Shown one piece after another: positions 1-8,446 of a stretch of DNA of 64,000 bases. The notes under the pieces are model-generated. The model had not been told where the DNA came from and made no database searches. It saw nothing but the letters and a program-made list of their open reading frames with translations. A program made the translations under genes and the position numbers. Numbering within the stretch: position 1 is the first letter of the stretch; each line of letters starts with the position of its first letter. This stretch comes from Aggregatilinea lenta (GTDB lineage Bacteria; Chloroflexota; Anaerolineae; Aggregatilineales; Aggregatilineaceae): NCBI RefSeq assembly GCF_003569045.1, contig NZ_BFCB01000002.1, positions 1,531,506-1,595,505 of the forward strand. Direction: 5' to 3'.

Positions 1-203
1 TGGAGCCGCGCGATGATCTGCGCCTCGCGCTCAAACCGGGCCATAAATTCGGGATCGCTGGCAAGGCCGGGCGCGATGATCTTGATCGCCACCTCGCGGT
101 GCATGGACGGCTGGTAGGCGCGGTAGACCGTCGCCATGCCGCCCTTGCCGACCACTTCAAGCAGCTCGTACTGTCCGATGTGCGTTCCAGAAAGATCGGT
201 CAT
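1..203 (-). CDS. Serine/threonine protein kinase, N-terminal fragment (runs off the left edge)
   Basis: Translating the minus strand from ATG at 203 gives about 67 residues beginning MTDLSGTHIGQYELLEVV. The glycine-rich loop GKGGMATVY (about residues 20-28) and the invariant lysine in VAIK (about 38-41) are the start of a Hanks-type (PknB-like) kinase domain. The C-terminal part lies outside the window, so the catalytic loop and any sensor domain cannot be seen. The gene is divergent from the OppC-type permease at 484. The assignment to the family rests on these two motifs and is secure; the substrate is unknown. Confidence 0.9.
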   Translation of the reverse strand, partial: MTDLSGTHIGQYELLEVVGKGGMATVYRAYQPSMHREVAIKIIAPGLASDPEFMARFEREAQIIARL

Positions 204-274
204 AATGCCTCGCTGTTAGTCGGCTTCCGTCGATAGGCGCTGCGCCGCGTGCCCCAGAATTAGCATAGCTGCAC

Positions 275-288
275 GCCGCAATTGCGGC
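275..288. other. 14-bp perfect palindrome in the divergent kinase/permease spacer
   Basis: GCCGCAATTGCGGC is self-complementary. The rest of the 280-base spacer (204-483) holds no gene that I can support. This could be an operator half-way between two divergent promoters or chance in GC-rich DNA; nothing further can be said. Confidence 0.3.
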
Positions 289-427
289 AAATAGGCCACC
301 ACGCGTTTACTTTACCCAGATATTACCAGGGATTGCGGGCTTCCCCCACGCAGCGCCGCCCACCAGAGCCATCAGAATTTGTGAGCCGGTCGCGTCGGGA
401 TGATAATAAGCGCCATTCGTAATCCGG

Positions 428-449
428 GAGATCGGCAGCTGCCGATCTC
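428..449. promoter_or_regulatory. 22-bp perfect palindrome upstream of the OppC-type permease
   Basis: The 22 bases are a loop-free perfect palindrome centred on CAGCTG (half-site GAGATCGGCAG). It ends 34 bases before the permease start at 484. There is no T-tract after it, so an operator is more likely than a terminator. Inference only. Confidence 0.4.
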
Positions 450-483
450 TGTTGGTTTCTCAGGAAATTGAGGTCACCCCGGT

Positions 484-1629
484 ATGGCTGGCGCAGAAGA
501 CGCCCTCCCTCTTTCACTCAAGTCCGGCTCTAGCCCGCGATCGAACCCCTGGATCGACGCCTGGCGCCTGTTCCGCCGCAATCGGGCCGCAATGGTCGCC
601 CTGTTTATCCTGATCGGCATCGTGTTCATCGCCCTCACAGCCAACGTGTGGACCGACCTCGGCCTGCTGGATGGCCGCACCGGGGCCAGCGCGCGCCACA
701 CGATCAACCCGCTCGGTCTGGCGTCGGTCGATCCGTTCCCCGATCCGGGCACTTGCGCGCGCGATAACCAGGCCCGCAGCCCGTATTGGTGTGCGTGGCT
801 CGAACCCGACGCGCTGGCCGTGGTGAACGACAGTTACTGCTCCACGCCCGCCCCGACCACGCAGCGCCAGTGGTGCTTCTTGCTCGGCGGCGACAACCAG
901 GGTAAGGACTGGCTCTCGCAGACCGTCTACGGCGCGCAGATCTCGCTGACGGTCGGCTTCGTGGGCGCGATCATGAGCCTGGTGCTGGGGCTGGTCTATG
1001 GCATCGTCTCCGGCTACTACGGCGGCAGCATCGATAACCTGATGATGCGCTTCGTCGACTTTATGTACGGCTTCCCGGATCTGGTGATGATCATCCTGCT
1101 GCAGGTGTTCTTCACGCAGATCGCGCGCGAGTATCAGAACAAGGAGGGCACCGGCCTGTTATGGTCGATCCTCCAACTGAACAAAAGCATGGGCGGGCTG
1201 CTGTTCCTGTTCGTCGCCCTGGGCGCGCTGAGCTGGATCGGCACGGCGCGGCTGGCGCGCGGCCAGGTGCTCTCGTACCGCGAAAAGGAATTCGTCGAGG
1301 CCGCGCGCGCGGTGGGCGCCAGCGACCGGCGCATCATCTTCGTGCACCTGCTGCCCAACGTCATCGGTCCGCTGATCGTGGCCGAAACGCTGGCGATCCC
1401 CGGCTTCATCTTCACCGAGGCGTTCCTGAGCTTCATCGGGCTGGGTGTGCAGCCCGGCATCCCCAGTTGGGGCGCGATGATCAGCCGCGTGCGCGAGGAG
1501 GGCGGGTTGCGGTCCAACCGGCACATCCTGCTCCTGCCCAGCGCGGCGCTGGTGGTCACGACGCTGGCGTTCAACTTCCTGGGCGACGGCCTGCGCGATG
1601 CCTTCGATCCGCGTCTGCGCGGGACGTAG
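484..1629 (+). CDS. OppC/DppC-type ABC transporter permease (orphan)
   Basis: 381 residues. A cytoplasmic N-terminus precedes TM1 (about 37-55), then a long loop with four cysteines (91, 103, 119, 131), then the binding-protein-dependent permease domain (about 152-378). The EAA loop that contacts the ATPase is visible at about 272-281 (EAARAVGASD). Peptide or nickel uptake is the family role; specificity cannot be read. The usual partners (OppB permease, OppA binding protein, OppD/F ATPases) are absent on both sides: the neighbour upstream is a divergent kinase and downstream is repeat DNA. The start ATG at 484 has GAGG about ten bases upstream. The extra cysteine-containing loop makes it longer than a minimal OppC (about 300 residues). 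Confidence 0.88.
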   Translation: MAGAEDALPLSLKSGSSPRSNPWIDAWRLFRRNRAAMVALFILIGIVFIALTANVWTDLGLLDGRTGASARHTINPLGLASVDPFPDPGTCARDNQARSPYWCAWLEPDALAVVNDSYCSTPAPTTQRQWCFLLGGDNQGKDWLSQTVYGAQISLTVGFVGAIMSLVLGLVYGIVSGYYGGSIDNLMMRFVDFMYGFPDLVMIILLQVFFTQIAREYQNKEGTGLLWSILQLNKSMGGLLFLFVALGALSWIGTARLARGQVLSYREKEFVEAARAVGASDRRIIFVHLLPNVIGPLIVAETLAIPGFIFTEAFLSFIGLGVQPGIPSWGAMISRVREEGGLRSNRHILLLPSAALVVTTLAFNFLGDGLRDAFDPRLRGT

Positions 1630-1695
1630 ACAGGCAGCCTTAGCGGGTAGCCAGGAGCCAAAGCAAGAGCGAAAAGCAAAGGTAAGAGCACCTCA

Positions 1696-1949
1696 CCCCC
1701 GGCCCCCTTTCAGGGGTAGGTTTTTAATTCTTGGGAATCACACGTCAATGCGTAGATGGGCGATTCGCCTTTCAACGGCTGAAAATCGAGAGCTTCATGG
1801 TCTGGACCTGCCAGCGTTTGAGGCGGAAACGGTCTCAGACCGCCAACGATTTCGCCATATTGGAACAACTGCTAGCCCTTGAAAACCCGTGGAAGCTTAA
1901 GCGTTCTAGGGCTTCCATAAAAAACCTACCCTTGAAAGCCCCCGGCCCC
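1696..1949. mobile_element. MITE-like element (1707-1938) with terminal inverted repeats and 11-bp flanking direct repeats
   Basis: The left end CTTTCAGGGGTAGGTTTTT (from 1707) matches the inverted right end CTTTCAAGGGTAGGTTTTT (ending 1938) at 18 of 19 positions. The element is flanked on both sides by the identical 11-mer CCCCCGGCCCC (1696-1706 and 1939-1949), as expected of a target-site duplication. Outside the duplication the two halves rejoin as one copy of the common CCTCACCCCCGGCCCCTCTCC hairpin repeat, so the element landed inside that repeat. The interior (232 bp) carries no transposase; it could only move in trans. Confidence 0.75.
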
Positions 1950-1982
1950 TCTCCAATCAAGTTGGAGAGGGAAGACAAGCAG
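1950..1982. repeat. Right half of the interrupted CCTCACC/TTGGAGAGGGG hairpin repeat
   Basis: TCTCCAATCAAGTTGGAGAGG and the tail GGAAGACAAGC complete the repeat whose left half (CACCTCACCCCCGGCCCC) ends at 1706. The stem CTCTCCAA/TTGGAGAG is intact. It lies just past the stop codon of the gene ending at 1990. Confidence 0.7.
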
Positions 1983-1989
1983 ATCGCGT

Positions 1990-3891
1990 CTATTGCGCGA
2001 TCTCGAACGTCAGCGTGTAGTCGCCACGCCCGCCGAAGCGCGCCGCCTCGATGGTGTACGGGCCGGTGGACGGTAGCGCGAACTCCAGGCGCGCGTCGTG
2101 TGGCGTCATGCCGTTGACCGCCTGCGATCCCACGTCGTCGTTGCTGGCGATCACCCGATTGTTGATATCGAGCAGGTTTACCAGCGGGTCGAGCGCGCCC
2201 TGCCCGCCCGCGTCGATCATCGTGATGACCACCGTCTGGCCTGCCGTGCCCTCGAACGTCCATTCCTGCACGGGCGTGTTGTTGTCCAGCGAGCCGCGCA
2301 CCGTCTGGCCGGGCGCGATCATTCCGCCGCCCGCAGGCGCAGCAGCGCCGGCGGCCTGTACGTCGCTCGCGGCAACCTCCGCTCCGGCAACAGGCAGGTT
2401 ACCGTCGCCCACAAAGCTGAACGCCTGCACCTGCACGATGCCCGCGTCAGTCGTTTCGCTCCACAGCGGCATACCCTCCGGCGTGACGACCATCCCGGCG
2501 GGGCTGAGATATTCACCCGGCAGGAACGCGCCGCCGCGTGCCGTGTCGTAGGGCACGCCGAACGCATCCAACAGGCGGCCCGACATGCTGAATTCCAGAA
2601 AACCCTGCCCGTCGAGGCCGGGCGCGGCCAGCGCCAGCAGGATATTGTCGTCGGGCGCGATGGCGATATCGGTGATGGCCGTCCCGGCCAGCACGTTGTC
2701 GGCCAGATCGCGCGCGAGCGCCTGCCCGTTGCCGTCGAGCACGGTCAGGCTGCCGCCCGCCCCGACGAGATACAGCGCGCCCGTGTCGATGTTGTTGTCG
2801 ATGCGGATGCCGCTCAGCGCCGGATCGATCGTGTCGAGATCCACGGAGACTTGCAGATTGCCGTACGGATCGAACTTATACAGGCGGTTGCGCACGCCGG
2901 TCGCATGGCCCTCGGAGACGGTCCAGATGTCGCCGCCTTTGGTCACGGCGATGGTGCGCGGCATGCCGGGCGCGAACTGCCCGTCCGCGTCGCCACGCGC
3001 GCCCCAACCCCGGCTGTAATTGCCCGCGCGGTCGACGATGACCACCGCTTGCGTCGCGTCCGCCGCCGCGTTGGCGAGGTAGAGGCGCGTATCCGGCCCG
3101 ACCGCCACATCCACGTAATCGGCGGGATCGATCCACGGGCCGATGACGCTGATCTGCGCGCCGCTCGACATATCCAACGTGAGCACGCCCGCCGGACCCG
3201 CCGCCATATACAGCACGCCGTACAGGTCATAGGTGATACCGCCCGCGCGCAGATTCGGCACCGCACCCGCCGCAGGCTGGTACTGCCACACGACGCCGCC
3301 GTCGTCGGTCACAATCTGGTCCAGCGCGACGTCGGGCTGTTCTGGCGCGGCGAACTGCATCGATTGCAGCAGCGCGTCGAAGGTCGCGCTGGCGCCGCCG
3401 TCCCACACCGCCGACGCGGCCAAGCCCCGAACCACGGCCACACGCCCGCCCGCGACTTCGAGCAGCACGACGCGTGTTGTCAAACCGTCGTTGGGCAGCG
3501 TGAACACGATCTGGTGACCCACGCCCCCGGCGACCTGAATGGGTTCCGGCGCAGGCGGCGTGTCGAGCGTCGTCACCAGGTTACCCAGCAAATCGGGCAT
3601 CTGCGCCGCGTCGGACAGGCCGAGTTCGTTGAACGTGCCAACCACCACACGCAGCGCCAGTCCTTCCGGCGCGGTCCCGGCCAGCACCGCCTCAAGGTCG
3701 GCAGGCGCGGCGGCGAACAGCTCCGCCTCGTTCGTCTGCACATTCCACCCGGCGGGCAAATCGAAGGCGATGCCCAGCGCCGGATCGTCGTAGCGCGTGC
3801 CGCCCTCCTGCGCATGGGCGGGGGACAGCACGCCGCACAGCACGGCCAGCGCGCATAACAGCGACAACAAACGGTAAGCCCGGTTGATCAT
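1990..3891 (-). CDS. Secreted protein with beta-propeller (NHL-like) and C-terminal PPC domain
   Basis: 633 residues from ATG at 3891, which has a good SD (AAGGAG, 6 bases). A Sec signal peptide (about 1-27, ending AHA) is followed by a region of about 170 residues resembling lipoprotein-type stress domains, then repeated blade-like segments (about 200-500) containing D-x-x-G-N patterns typical of NHL-like propellers, and a bacterial pre-peptidase C-terminal (PPC) beta domain (about 525-633). The product should act outside the membrane. No catalytic residues are evident, so binding or a structural role is likely. It is transcribed alone. The long upstream in-frame extension (to 4116) lacks an SD and would bury the signal peptide, so I reject it. 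Confidence 0.8.
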   Translation of the reverse strand: MINRAYRLLSLLCALAVLCGVLSPAHAQEGGTRYDDPALGIAFDLPAGWNVQTNEAELFAAAPADLEAVLAGTAPEGLALRVVVGTFNELGLSDAAQMPDLLGNLVTTLDTPPAPEPIQVAGGVGHQIVFTLPNDGLTTRVVLLEVAGGRVAVVRGLAASAVWDGGASATFDALLQSMQFAAPEQPDVALDQIVTDDGGVVWQYQPAAGAVPNLRAGGITYDLYGVLYMAAGPAGVLTLDMSSGAQISVIGPWIDPADYVDVAVGPDTRLYLANAAADATQAVVIVDRAGNYSRGWGARGDADGQFAPGMPRTIAVTKGGDIWTVSEGHATGVRNRLYKFDPYGNLQVSVDLDTIDPALSGIRIDNNIDTGALYLVGAGGSLTVLDGNGQALARDLADNVLAGTAITDIAIAPDDNILLALAAPGLDGQGFLEFSMSGRLLDAFGVPYDTARGGAFLPGEYLSPAGMVVTPEGMPLWSETTDAGIVQVQAFSFVGDGNLPVAGAEVAASDVQAAGAAAPAGGGMIAPGQTVRGSLDNNTPVQEWTFEGTAGQTVVITMIDAGGQGALDPLVNLLDINNRVIASNDDVGSQAVNGMTPHDARLEFALPSTGPYTIEAARFGGRGDYTLTFEIAQ

Positions 3892-4043
3892 GCTCCACTC
3901 CTTACAACACCAAACCGACCCGGCGACGCAGGCTGCGACCATTTTACCGTGAGGTTTGGCGTCCGTCGCGCAGGCGTGGGGAAGGCGTGGAGCGAGCGCC
4001 GACCGGCGCTCGCATGGGGCACAAAAATGGGATGGGCGTAGGG

Positions 4044-4520
4044 TCAGTCCGGGTCGAAGTAGATCGCGAGCTTCAGGTGTCCCAGCACGATCTCGTCGCC
4101 GTCGCGCACACGCCACTCGACCGAGGCAGGCAGCGGCTCGCCGTTGAGCAGCGTGCCGTTGGTGCTGCGCATGTCGATCAGGTAAATCGAGCGGTCGTCG
4201 CGCATCAGCCGCGCATGGTGGCGCGAGACGCCTTTTTCCATCGCGCCGTAGGGCGACAGATCGAGCGGCGTGACGCCCGTCTCGCCCTCGTTCGTACGGC
4301 CCAGCAGTACCTCGCGCTGGATGCGAATGGCGACCGGCTCATCCGCGCCTTCGGGCTGGAGCAGGATCACGCCGCTGGCGCCGAGGCAGTCCAAGCAGTG
4401 CTCGCGGTGCTCGCTGATGGACCGCGTCGTCAGCGGCACGGGCGCCAGCGCCATACCACAGGCCTGGCAGAAGACCTCGCCCTCGCGGTTGGGCTGCTTG
4501 CAGTTCGGACACACATTCAT
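4044..4520 (-). CDS. Zinc-ribbon/FHA domain protein
   Basis: 158 residues. The N-terminal zinc ribbon has CxxC pairs (C4/C7 and C18/C21), and a further C42xxC45 follows. The FHA domain spans about 68-155 and shows its phosphothreonine-binding signature: GR at 74-75, SRHH at 99-102 and NGT at 121-123. It should bind phosphothreonine peptides in the cytoplasm, possibly those made by Hanks-type kinases such as the one at the left edge; that link is inference. ATG at 4520 (SD AAGGAG, 8 bases) is preferred over the TTG at 4523, which sits only five bases from the SD. Confidence 0.88.
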   Translation of the reverse strand: MNVCPNCKQPNREGEVFCQACGMALAPVPLTTRSISEHREHCLDCLGASGVILLQPEGADEPVAIRIQREVLLGRTNEGETGVTPLDLSPYGAMEKGVSRHHARLMRDDRSIYLIDMRSTNGTLLNGEPLPASVEWRVRDGDEIVLGHLKLAIYFDPD

Positions 4521-4642
4521 CAACAGCGCTCCTTCAACTTACCTCACGTGCCGGGGCGCTGCATCCGCAGGCCACCCGCTGGTCACAAAAGCCGGGCGAT
4601 CATGCTCAAAACCCTCTGCGTCGGACGAAAATGACTGCGCGG

Positions 4643-5473
4643 CTAGAGCGCGATCCACTGCGCGACCTGCCGCCGCTCGTACGTGCACAGCCGCGTGAAC
4701 CCGGCCTCGCGCGCCAGATCCATCGCCGTCGCCAGCTCGAAGCCGACGTGCTCCGGGCGGTGGCTGTCGCTGCCCAATGTCAGCAGTTCCCCGCCCATAT
4801 CGTGATACCACTTCAGCGCCGGGAGCGAGGGCTGCGTCTGGCTGACCGCAAGCCGCAGCCCGGACGTGTTGATCTCGATGCCGATGCCGTTGTCGATGCA
4901 TGCCTGCCACACGGGCCGCACGAGATCTTCCCAGTCGGCAATGTCGAAGTGGCCATAGACGCGGTAGCTGGTGCGCTTGATCACGTCCGCGTGGGAGAGC
5001 ACGTCGAAGCCGCCGTGCCGGGCCAGCCGCGCAAGCTCGGTGAAGTATCCGGCGGCAGTCTCCTCGGCGGCACTGGCCTGGAAGTAGGCGGCGTCGAACA
5101 CGCTGTGGTCGCCCACCCAATGCAGGCTGCCCAGCACGTAGTCATAGGGCCACGCGTCCAGCACCGGCTGGATGGTATCCGTGTACAGGTGATATTCCCC
5201 GGCCTCCAGCCCTGCGCGGATGGTCAGGCCCAGCGGCGCGAACTGGTGCCGGACCTCGTCCAGCTCGGCGAAATACGGCGCAGGGTCGTAGCAGCCCGCG
5301 CACATGTCTTCTGGCTTGGGATCGAAGTGCTCGGTGAAGGCGATCTCGCGGATGCCGCGCGCCAGCGCAACCTGCGCCATGTCGGCCATCGTATGGTGCG
5401 CATCACAACTGTGATGGGTGTGCATGTGATAATCCATCGGGAAAAGCCCGTTGGAGGGTGTAATACGAGACAT
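4643..5473 (-). CDS. hisK: Histidinol-phosphatase, PHP family (HisK-type)
   Basis: 276 residues. The PHP signature DYHMHTHHS (14-22) supplies the first metal ligands. Further metal and phosphate-site motifs are FTEHFD (about 55), GLEAGEY, GSLHWV, VLSHADVIKR, EINTSGLR and the final GSDSHRPEHVG. The family removes phosphate from L-histidinol phosphate in histidine synthesis. No other his genes are nearby, so a different small phosphoester substrate cannot be excluded. ATG at 5473 has AAGGAT nine bases upstream; an internal ATG at residue 13 is possible but has no better SD. Confidence 0.85.
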   Translation of the reverse strand: MSRITPSNGLFPMDYHMHTHHSCDAHHTMADMAQVALARGIREIAFTEHFDPKPEDMCAGCYDPAPYFAELDEVRHQFAPLGLTIRAGLEAGEYHLYTDTIQPVLDAWPYDYVLGSLHWVGDHSVFDAAYFQASAAEETAAGYFTELARLARHGGFDVLSHADVIKRTSYRVYGHFDIADWEDLVRPVWQACIDNGIGIEINTSGLRLAVSQTQPSLPALKWYHDMGGELLTLGSDSHRPEHVGFELATAMDLAREAGFTRLCTYERRQVAQWIAL

Positions 5474-5657
5474 AACTGAGCGATCCTTGATGTAGCGTTA
5501 CCGGAGTCCCCACTCCCGCATGCGACCTGCCGGACACAGGGGAGTGTCCCGGCTCCTTTAATCATACTCGGGTGTGCAGAACACGACAATCACAAGGTTC
5601 ATGACCCGTGCACGGCAACATCGTGCCTGGCGGCGTGGGACCCGGCGGGGCGGTTAC

Positions 5658-5687
5658 GCTATATTCTTAAGAGCTATATTCTTAAGA
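5658..5687. repeat. Tandem direct duplication of a 15-mer
   Basis: GCTATATTCTTAAGA occurs twice head to tail (5658-5672, 5673-5687), directly abutting the left end of the MITE-like repeat that follows. It is AT-rich in a GC-rich setting and contains CTTAAG. It may be a replication or insertion scar. Confidence 0.7.
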
Positions 5688-5811
5688 GTATGTACGGAAA
5701 CCCTCATCCTCCGCCCCCTTCTCCCTGAGAGAGAAGGGGGCAAGGCAGCGGAAGGCGCTTGCGGCAAGTAACGCGAAGGGGTGTAAAGCCGCTTTCCAAC
5801 CACGCGCTTAG
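5681..5811. mobile_element. MITE-like repeat, copy 1 of 2 (about 130 bp)
   Basis: The left end (TATGTACGGAAACCC) and right end (GGTGTAAAGCCGCTTTCC) enclose a hairpin CCCCCTTCTC/GAGAAGGGGG and the block GCGGAAGGCGCT. The same order of blocks recurs at 43195-43330. The ends form an imperfect inverted repeat built on GTRTRYRYGGAAA. No coding capacity. Together with the 15-mer duplication it fills the 380-base gap (5474-5854) before msrB. Confidence 0.65.
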
Positions 5812-5854
5812 GTGGGGGAATCGTAGCCAGAAGGGTAAAAGGAGCCGAATCGTT

Positions 5855-6268
5855 ATGGTGGACAAGATTCAAAAGTCGGATGAAGAATGGCGGCGCAAAC
5901 TGTCACCGGAGGAATACGCGGTGCTGCGCCAGGCGGCAACCGAGCGCCCATTCACGGGCGAATTTGTGCATAACAAGACCGACGGCGTCTACCGCTGCGG
6001 CGCGTGTGGGCAGGCGCTGTTCTCGTCGGATACCAAGTTCGAGTCCGGATCGGGCTGGCCGAGCTTCTGGGACGTGGTCAACGAAGGCAGCGTCGAGCTG
6101 CGCGAGGATCGCAGCCACGGGATGCGCCGCACCGAGGTGGTGTGCAGCCGCTGCGGGTCGCACCTAGGGCACCTGTTCGACGACGGCCCCAGCGAGACCA
6201 CCGGCCTGCGCTACTGCATCAATTCGGTTGCGCTGGACTTCGACCCGAAAGGCAGCGACTCCGACTAA
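5855..6268 (+). CDS. msrB: Peptide-methionine (R)-S-oxide reductase MsrB
   Basis: 137 residues. Zinc cysteines are C48/C51 (CGAC) and C97/C100 (CSRC), the substrate loop is SGSGWPSF (64-71), and the catalytic cysteine is C121 in RYCINS. It repairs methionine-R-sulfoxide in proteins. Length is typical for a free-standing MsrB without a signal peptide, so it is cytoplasmic. The ATG at 5855 has GGAG ten bases upstream; the in-frame extension to 5759 runs into repeat DNA. The next gene starts 22 bases after its stop, so the two are probably co-transcribed. Confidence 0.95.
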   Translation: MVDKIQKSDEEWRRKLSPEEYAVLRQAATERPFTGEFVHNKTDGVYRCGACGQALFSSDTKFESGSGWPSFWDVVNEGSVELREDRSHGMRRTEVVCSRCGSHLGHLFDDGPSETTGLRYCINSVALDFDPKGSDSD

Positions 6269-6290
6269 TCCGCCGGAACAGAACAGCGCG

Positions 6291-6992
6291 ATGAGCGAGA
6301 TCGAAACGGCCCAGCAGGTTTACGACCGCCTGTGGCACAGCGCCCAGGTGGCGTTTGCCGCCGGTCAGGTGACGCTCGATCCCTGGCTGGACCGGCAGGC
6401 CGAGGACACGCGGCGCGGCCTGACGCTCATCGCGCGGCCCGACGCGGCCACCCGCGACCGCATCGCGGCCTTCATCGACGAGCTAAACGCACAGACACCG
6501 GGCCAGTACGTCTACCGCGCGGAGCAGCTCCACATCACGATCTTGTCGCTGATCTCGGCCTCGGCGGCGTTCGACCTGGCGCGCGCCCCGGTCGAGCGCT
6601 ACAACGCGCTGCTGGTGGACCTGTTCAGCGAGATCGCGCCGTTCCGCGTATGTATGGAGCAGGTGACCGCCGCGCTGGACAGCGTGCTGGTCTGCGGCGA
6701 CGCGGACGGCGACGCGCTCAACGCGCTGCGCGAGCGGGTGCGGATGCGGCTGAGCACAGCAGGCCTGGGCGACGGGCTGGATCACCGCTACCGCTCGGTC
6801 ACGGCGCACATGACGGTGCTGCGCTTCTGCCGCCCGCCCGACAATCTGCCCGCGCTGGCGGCGGCGCTGACCGCCGCGCGCACGCGGTCGTTCGGCACGT
6901 TCGCCGTAGAGCAGATCGCGATGGTCACCAACGACTGGTATATGTCGCCGGATCAGGTCTCCACGCTGGCGCACTACCGCCTGGGCGGATGA
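6291..6992 (+). CDS. 2H phosphoesterase superfamily protein (LigT/2'-5' RNA ligase-like)
   Basis: 233 residues. Two H-x-T motifs, H81-I-T83 and H173-M-T175, are set in the hydrophobic contexts (LHITIL and AHMTVLRF) that define the 2H phosphoesterase fold. Family members cleave 2',3'-cyclic phosphates or 2'-5' linkages in RNA or nucleotides. The second motif has the right spacing (about 90 residues). It is 22 bases downstream of msrB on the same strand. Whether it acts on RNA ends, relevant because rtcB and rtcA are also in this window, cannot be read from the sequence. Confidence 0.75.
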   Translation: MSEIETAQQVYDRLWHSAQVAFAAGQVTLDPWLDRQAEDTRRGLTLIARPDAATRDRIAAFIDELNAQTPGQYVYRAEQLHITILSLISASAAFDLARAPVERYNALLVDLFSEIAPFRVCMEQVTAALDSVLVCGDADGDALNALRERVRMRLSTAGLGDGLDHRYRSVTAHMTVLRFCRPPDNLPALAAALTAARTRSFGTFAVEQIAMVTNDWYMSPDQVSTLAHYRLGG

Positions 6993-7081
6993 CCTCGCGT
7001 TGACGTGATGCCGCGCCCGGAATCAATCAACCGGCGACGATGCAACACTGCCCCACCCTCCCGCCATTTGTGCAGATTGCC

Positions 7082-7091
7082 CCAATATTGG
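7082..7091. other. Palindrome CCAATATTGG in the spacer before the M20 peptidase
   Basis: The spacer 6993-7260 has no gene. It contains this AT-centred palindrome and a possible -10 element TAGAAT (7202-7207) without a convincing -35 box. A regulatory site is only a suggestion. Confidence 0.25.
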
Positions 7092-7260
7092 CACGGGCAA
7101 CAAGACAGCGCCTGCGCTCGCCCTGTTTTGAGCGCGCCACATGACATTCGGCAATAGAACTTGGTCCGTGTTGCACAAAGGATTGCATCTGTTTAAAGCG
7201 GTAGAATGGAGAGAGCAACCGCCCGATTTAGTACGCTTATAAAAATGCAAGGTGAGCATG

Positions 7261-8418
7261 ATGTCTGAGCTGCTGGAATTCTTCTACGCCCGCACCGAAG
7301 AGATGGTCGAACGGCTGGAACGGCTGGTGCAGTTTGAAACGCCGACGAGCAACAAGGAATACGTGGACCGGCTGGGCGACACCATCGCCGAGCTGTGCGA
7401 ATCGATGGGCGGCACCGTGACCGTCTATCCTCAGGAGACGGTGGGTGACCTGCGGCTGGCCACCTGGAACGCCGATGCACCGGGCAAGCCGATCATGGTA
7501 CTGTGCCACCTGGATACGGTGTGGCCCGTCGGCACGCTGTCGACCATGCCCCTGCGCCGCAACGGCGAGCTGCTGTATGGCCCCGGCGCGCTGGACATGA
7601 AGGGCGGCGTGGTGATCGGCCTGGAGGCGGTGCGCGGGCTGGTGGACCGGGGCGCGCTGCCCAACCGCCCGATCTGGCTGCTGTTCAACGGCGACGAAGA
7701 AACCGGCAGCACGTCCTCGCGCGAGGAGATCTGCGCGCTGGCGCGGCAGTGCGGCCTGGTGCTGGTCATGGAACCGGCGGCGGCGGGCGAAGGGCTGAAG
7801 ACGTGGCGCAAGGGCATCGCGCGCTACACGGTGTACACCAAGGGCCGCGCGTCGCATTCCGGTAACGCGCCGGAAGCCGGGATCAACGCCGTGATCGAGG
7901 CGGCCCACCAGGCGCTTATTCTGCACGAATTGAACGACCTACCGAAGGGCACGTCCGTGTCTGTCACGGTGATCCACGGCGGCATCGCCATGAACGTGAT
8001 CCCGCCGGAAGCGACGCTGCAAGTGGACGTGCGCTTCATGAAGGCGACCGAAGCGGAGCGCGTGGACCGGGCGATCAAATCGCTCCAGCCGGTGCTGCCC
8101 GGCGCGGAAGTGTCCGTGGATGGCTGCATCGACCGGGGACCGATGGAGCGCGACGCGCAGATGGTGCGCGCCTTCCAGCAGGCCCAGGCGATCGGACGCT
8201 CGATCGGCCTGGAGTTCGGCGAGGATGGCAGCGGCGGGGCCAGTGACGGCAACTTCACCGCCGCGATGGGCATCCCCACGCTGGACGGCATGGGCGCGGG
8301 TGGCATCGGCCTGCACGCCGCGCACGAACAGGTCGTCATGCGCTCGCTGCCGCGCCGCGCCGCGCTGGTCGCGCAGATGATGATCGACTGGGACATGGAC
8401 GCGGTCATCCAGGGCTAG
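7261..8418 (+). CDS. M20 family zinc metallopeptidase (carboxypeptidase G2-like)
   Basis: 385 residues. Metal ligands are visible in the family order: H83-x-D85 (HLD), bridging D112 (GALDMKGG), catalytic/ligand E146-E147 (DEETG), E171 (MEP) and a late histidine in LHAAHEQ. The bacterial exopeptidase dimerisation domain lies between about 180 and 295. Without a signal peptide it should hydrolyse cytoplasmic N-acyl amino acids or peptides. Start candidates are GTG 7252, ATG 7258 and ATG 7261; AAGGTGA at 7249-7255 best fits 7261. A strong terminator follows. Confidence 0.88.
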   Translation: MSELLEFFYARTEEMVERLERLVQFETPTSNKEYVDRLGDTIAELCESMGGTVTVYPQETVGDLRLATWNADAPGKPIMVLCHLDTVWPVGTLSTMPLRRNGELLYGPGALDMKGGVVIGLEAVRGLVDRGALPNRPIWLLFNGDEETGSTSSREEICALARQCGLVLVMEPAAAGEGLKTWRKGIARYTVYTKGRASHSGNAPEAGINAVIEAAHQALILHELNDLPKGTSVSVTVIHGGIAMNVIPPEATLQVDVRFMKATEAERVDRAIKSLQPVLPGAEVSVDGCIDRGPMERDAQMVRAFQQAQAIGRSIGLEFGEDGSGGASDGNFTAAMGIPTLDGMGAGGIGLHAAHEQVVMRSLPRRAALVAQMMIDWDMDAVIQG

Positions 8419-8446
8419 TTCCCGCCAATTTCACGCGTACAGTCGA

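Noticed and set aside
2098-3858. Long plus-strand open frame of 586 codons
   Set aside because: It is the antisense of the propeller/PPC gene; its product is Arg/His-rich low-complexity sequence typical of reversed GC-rich codons.
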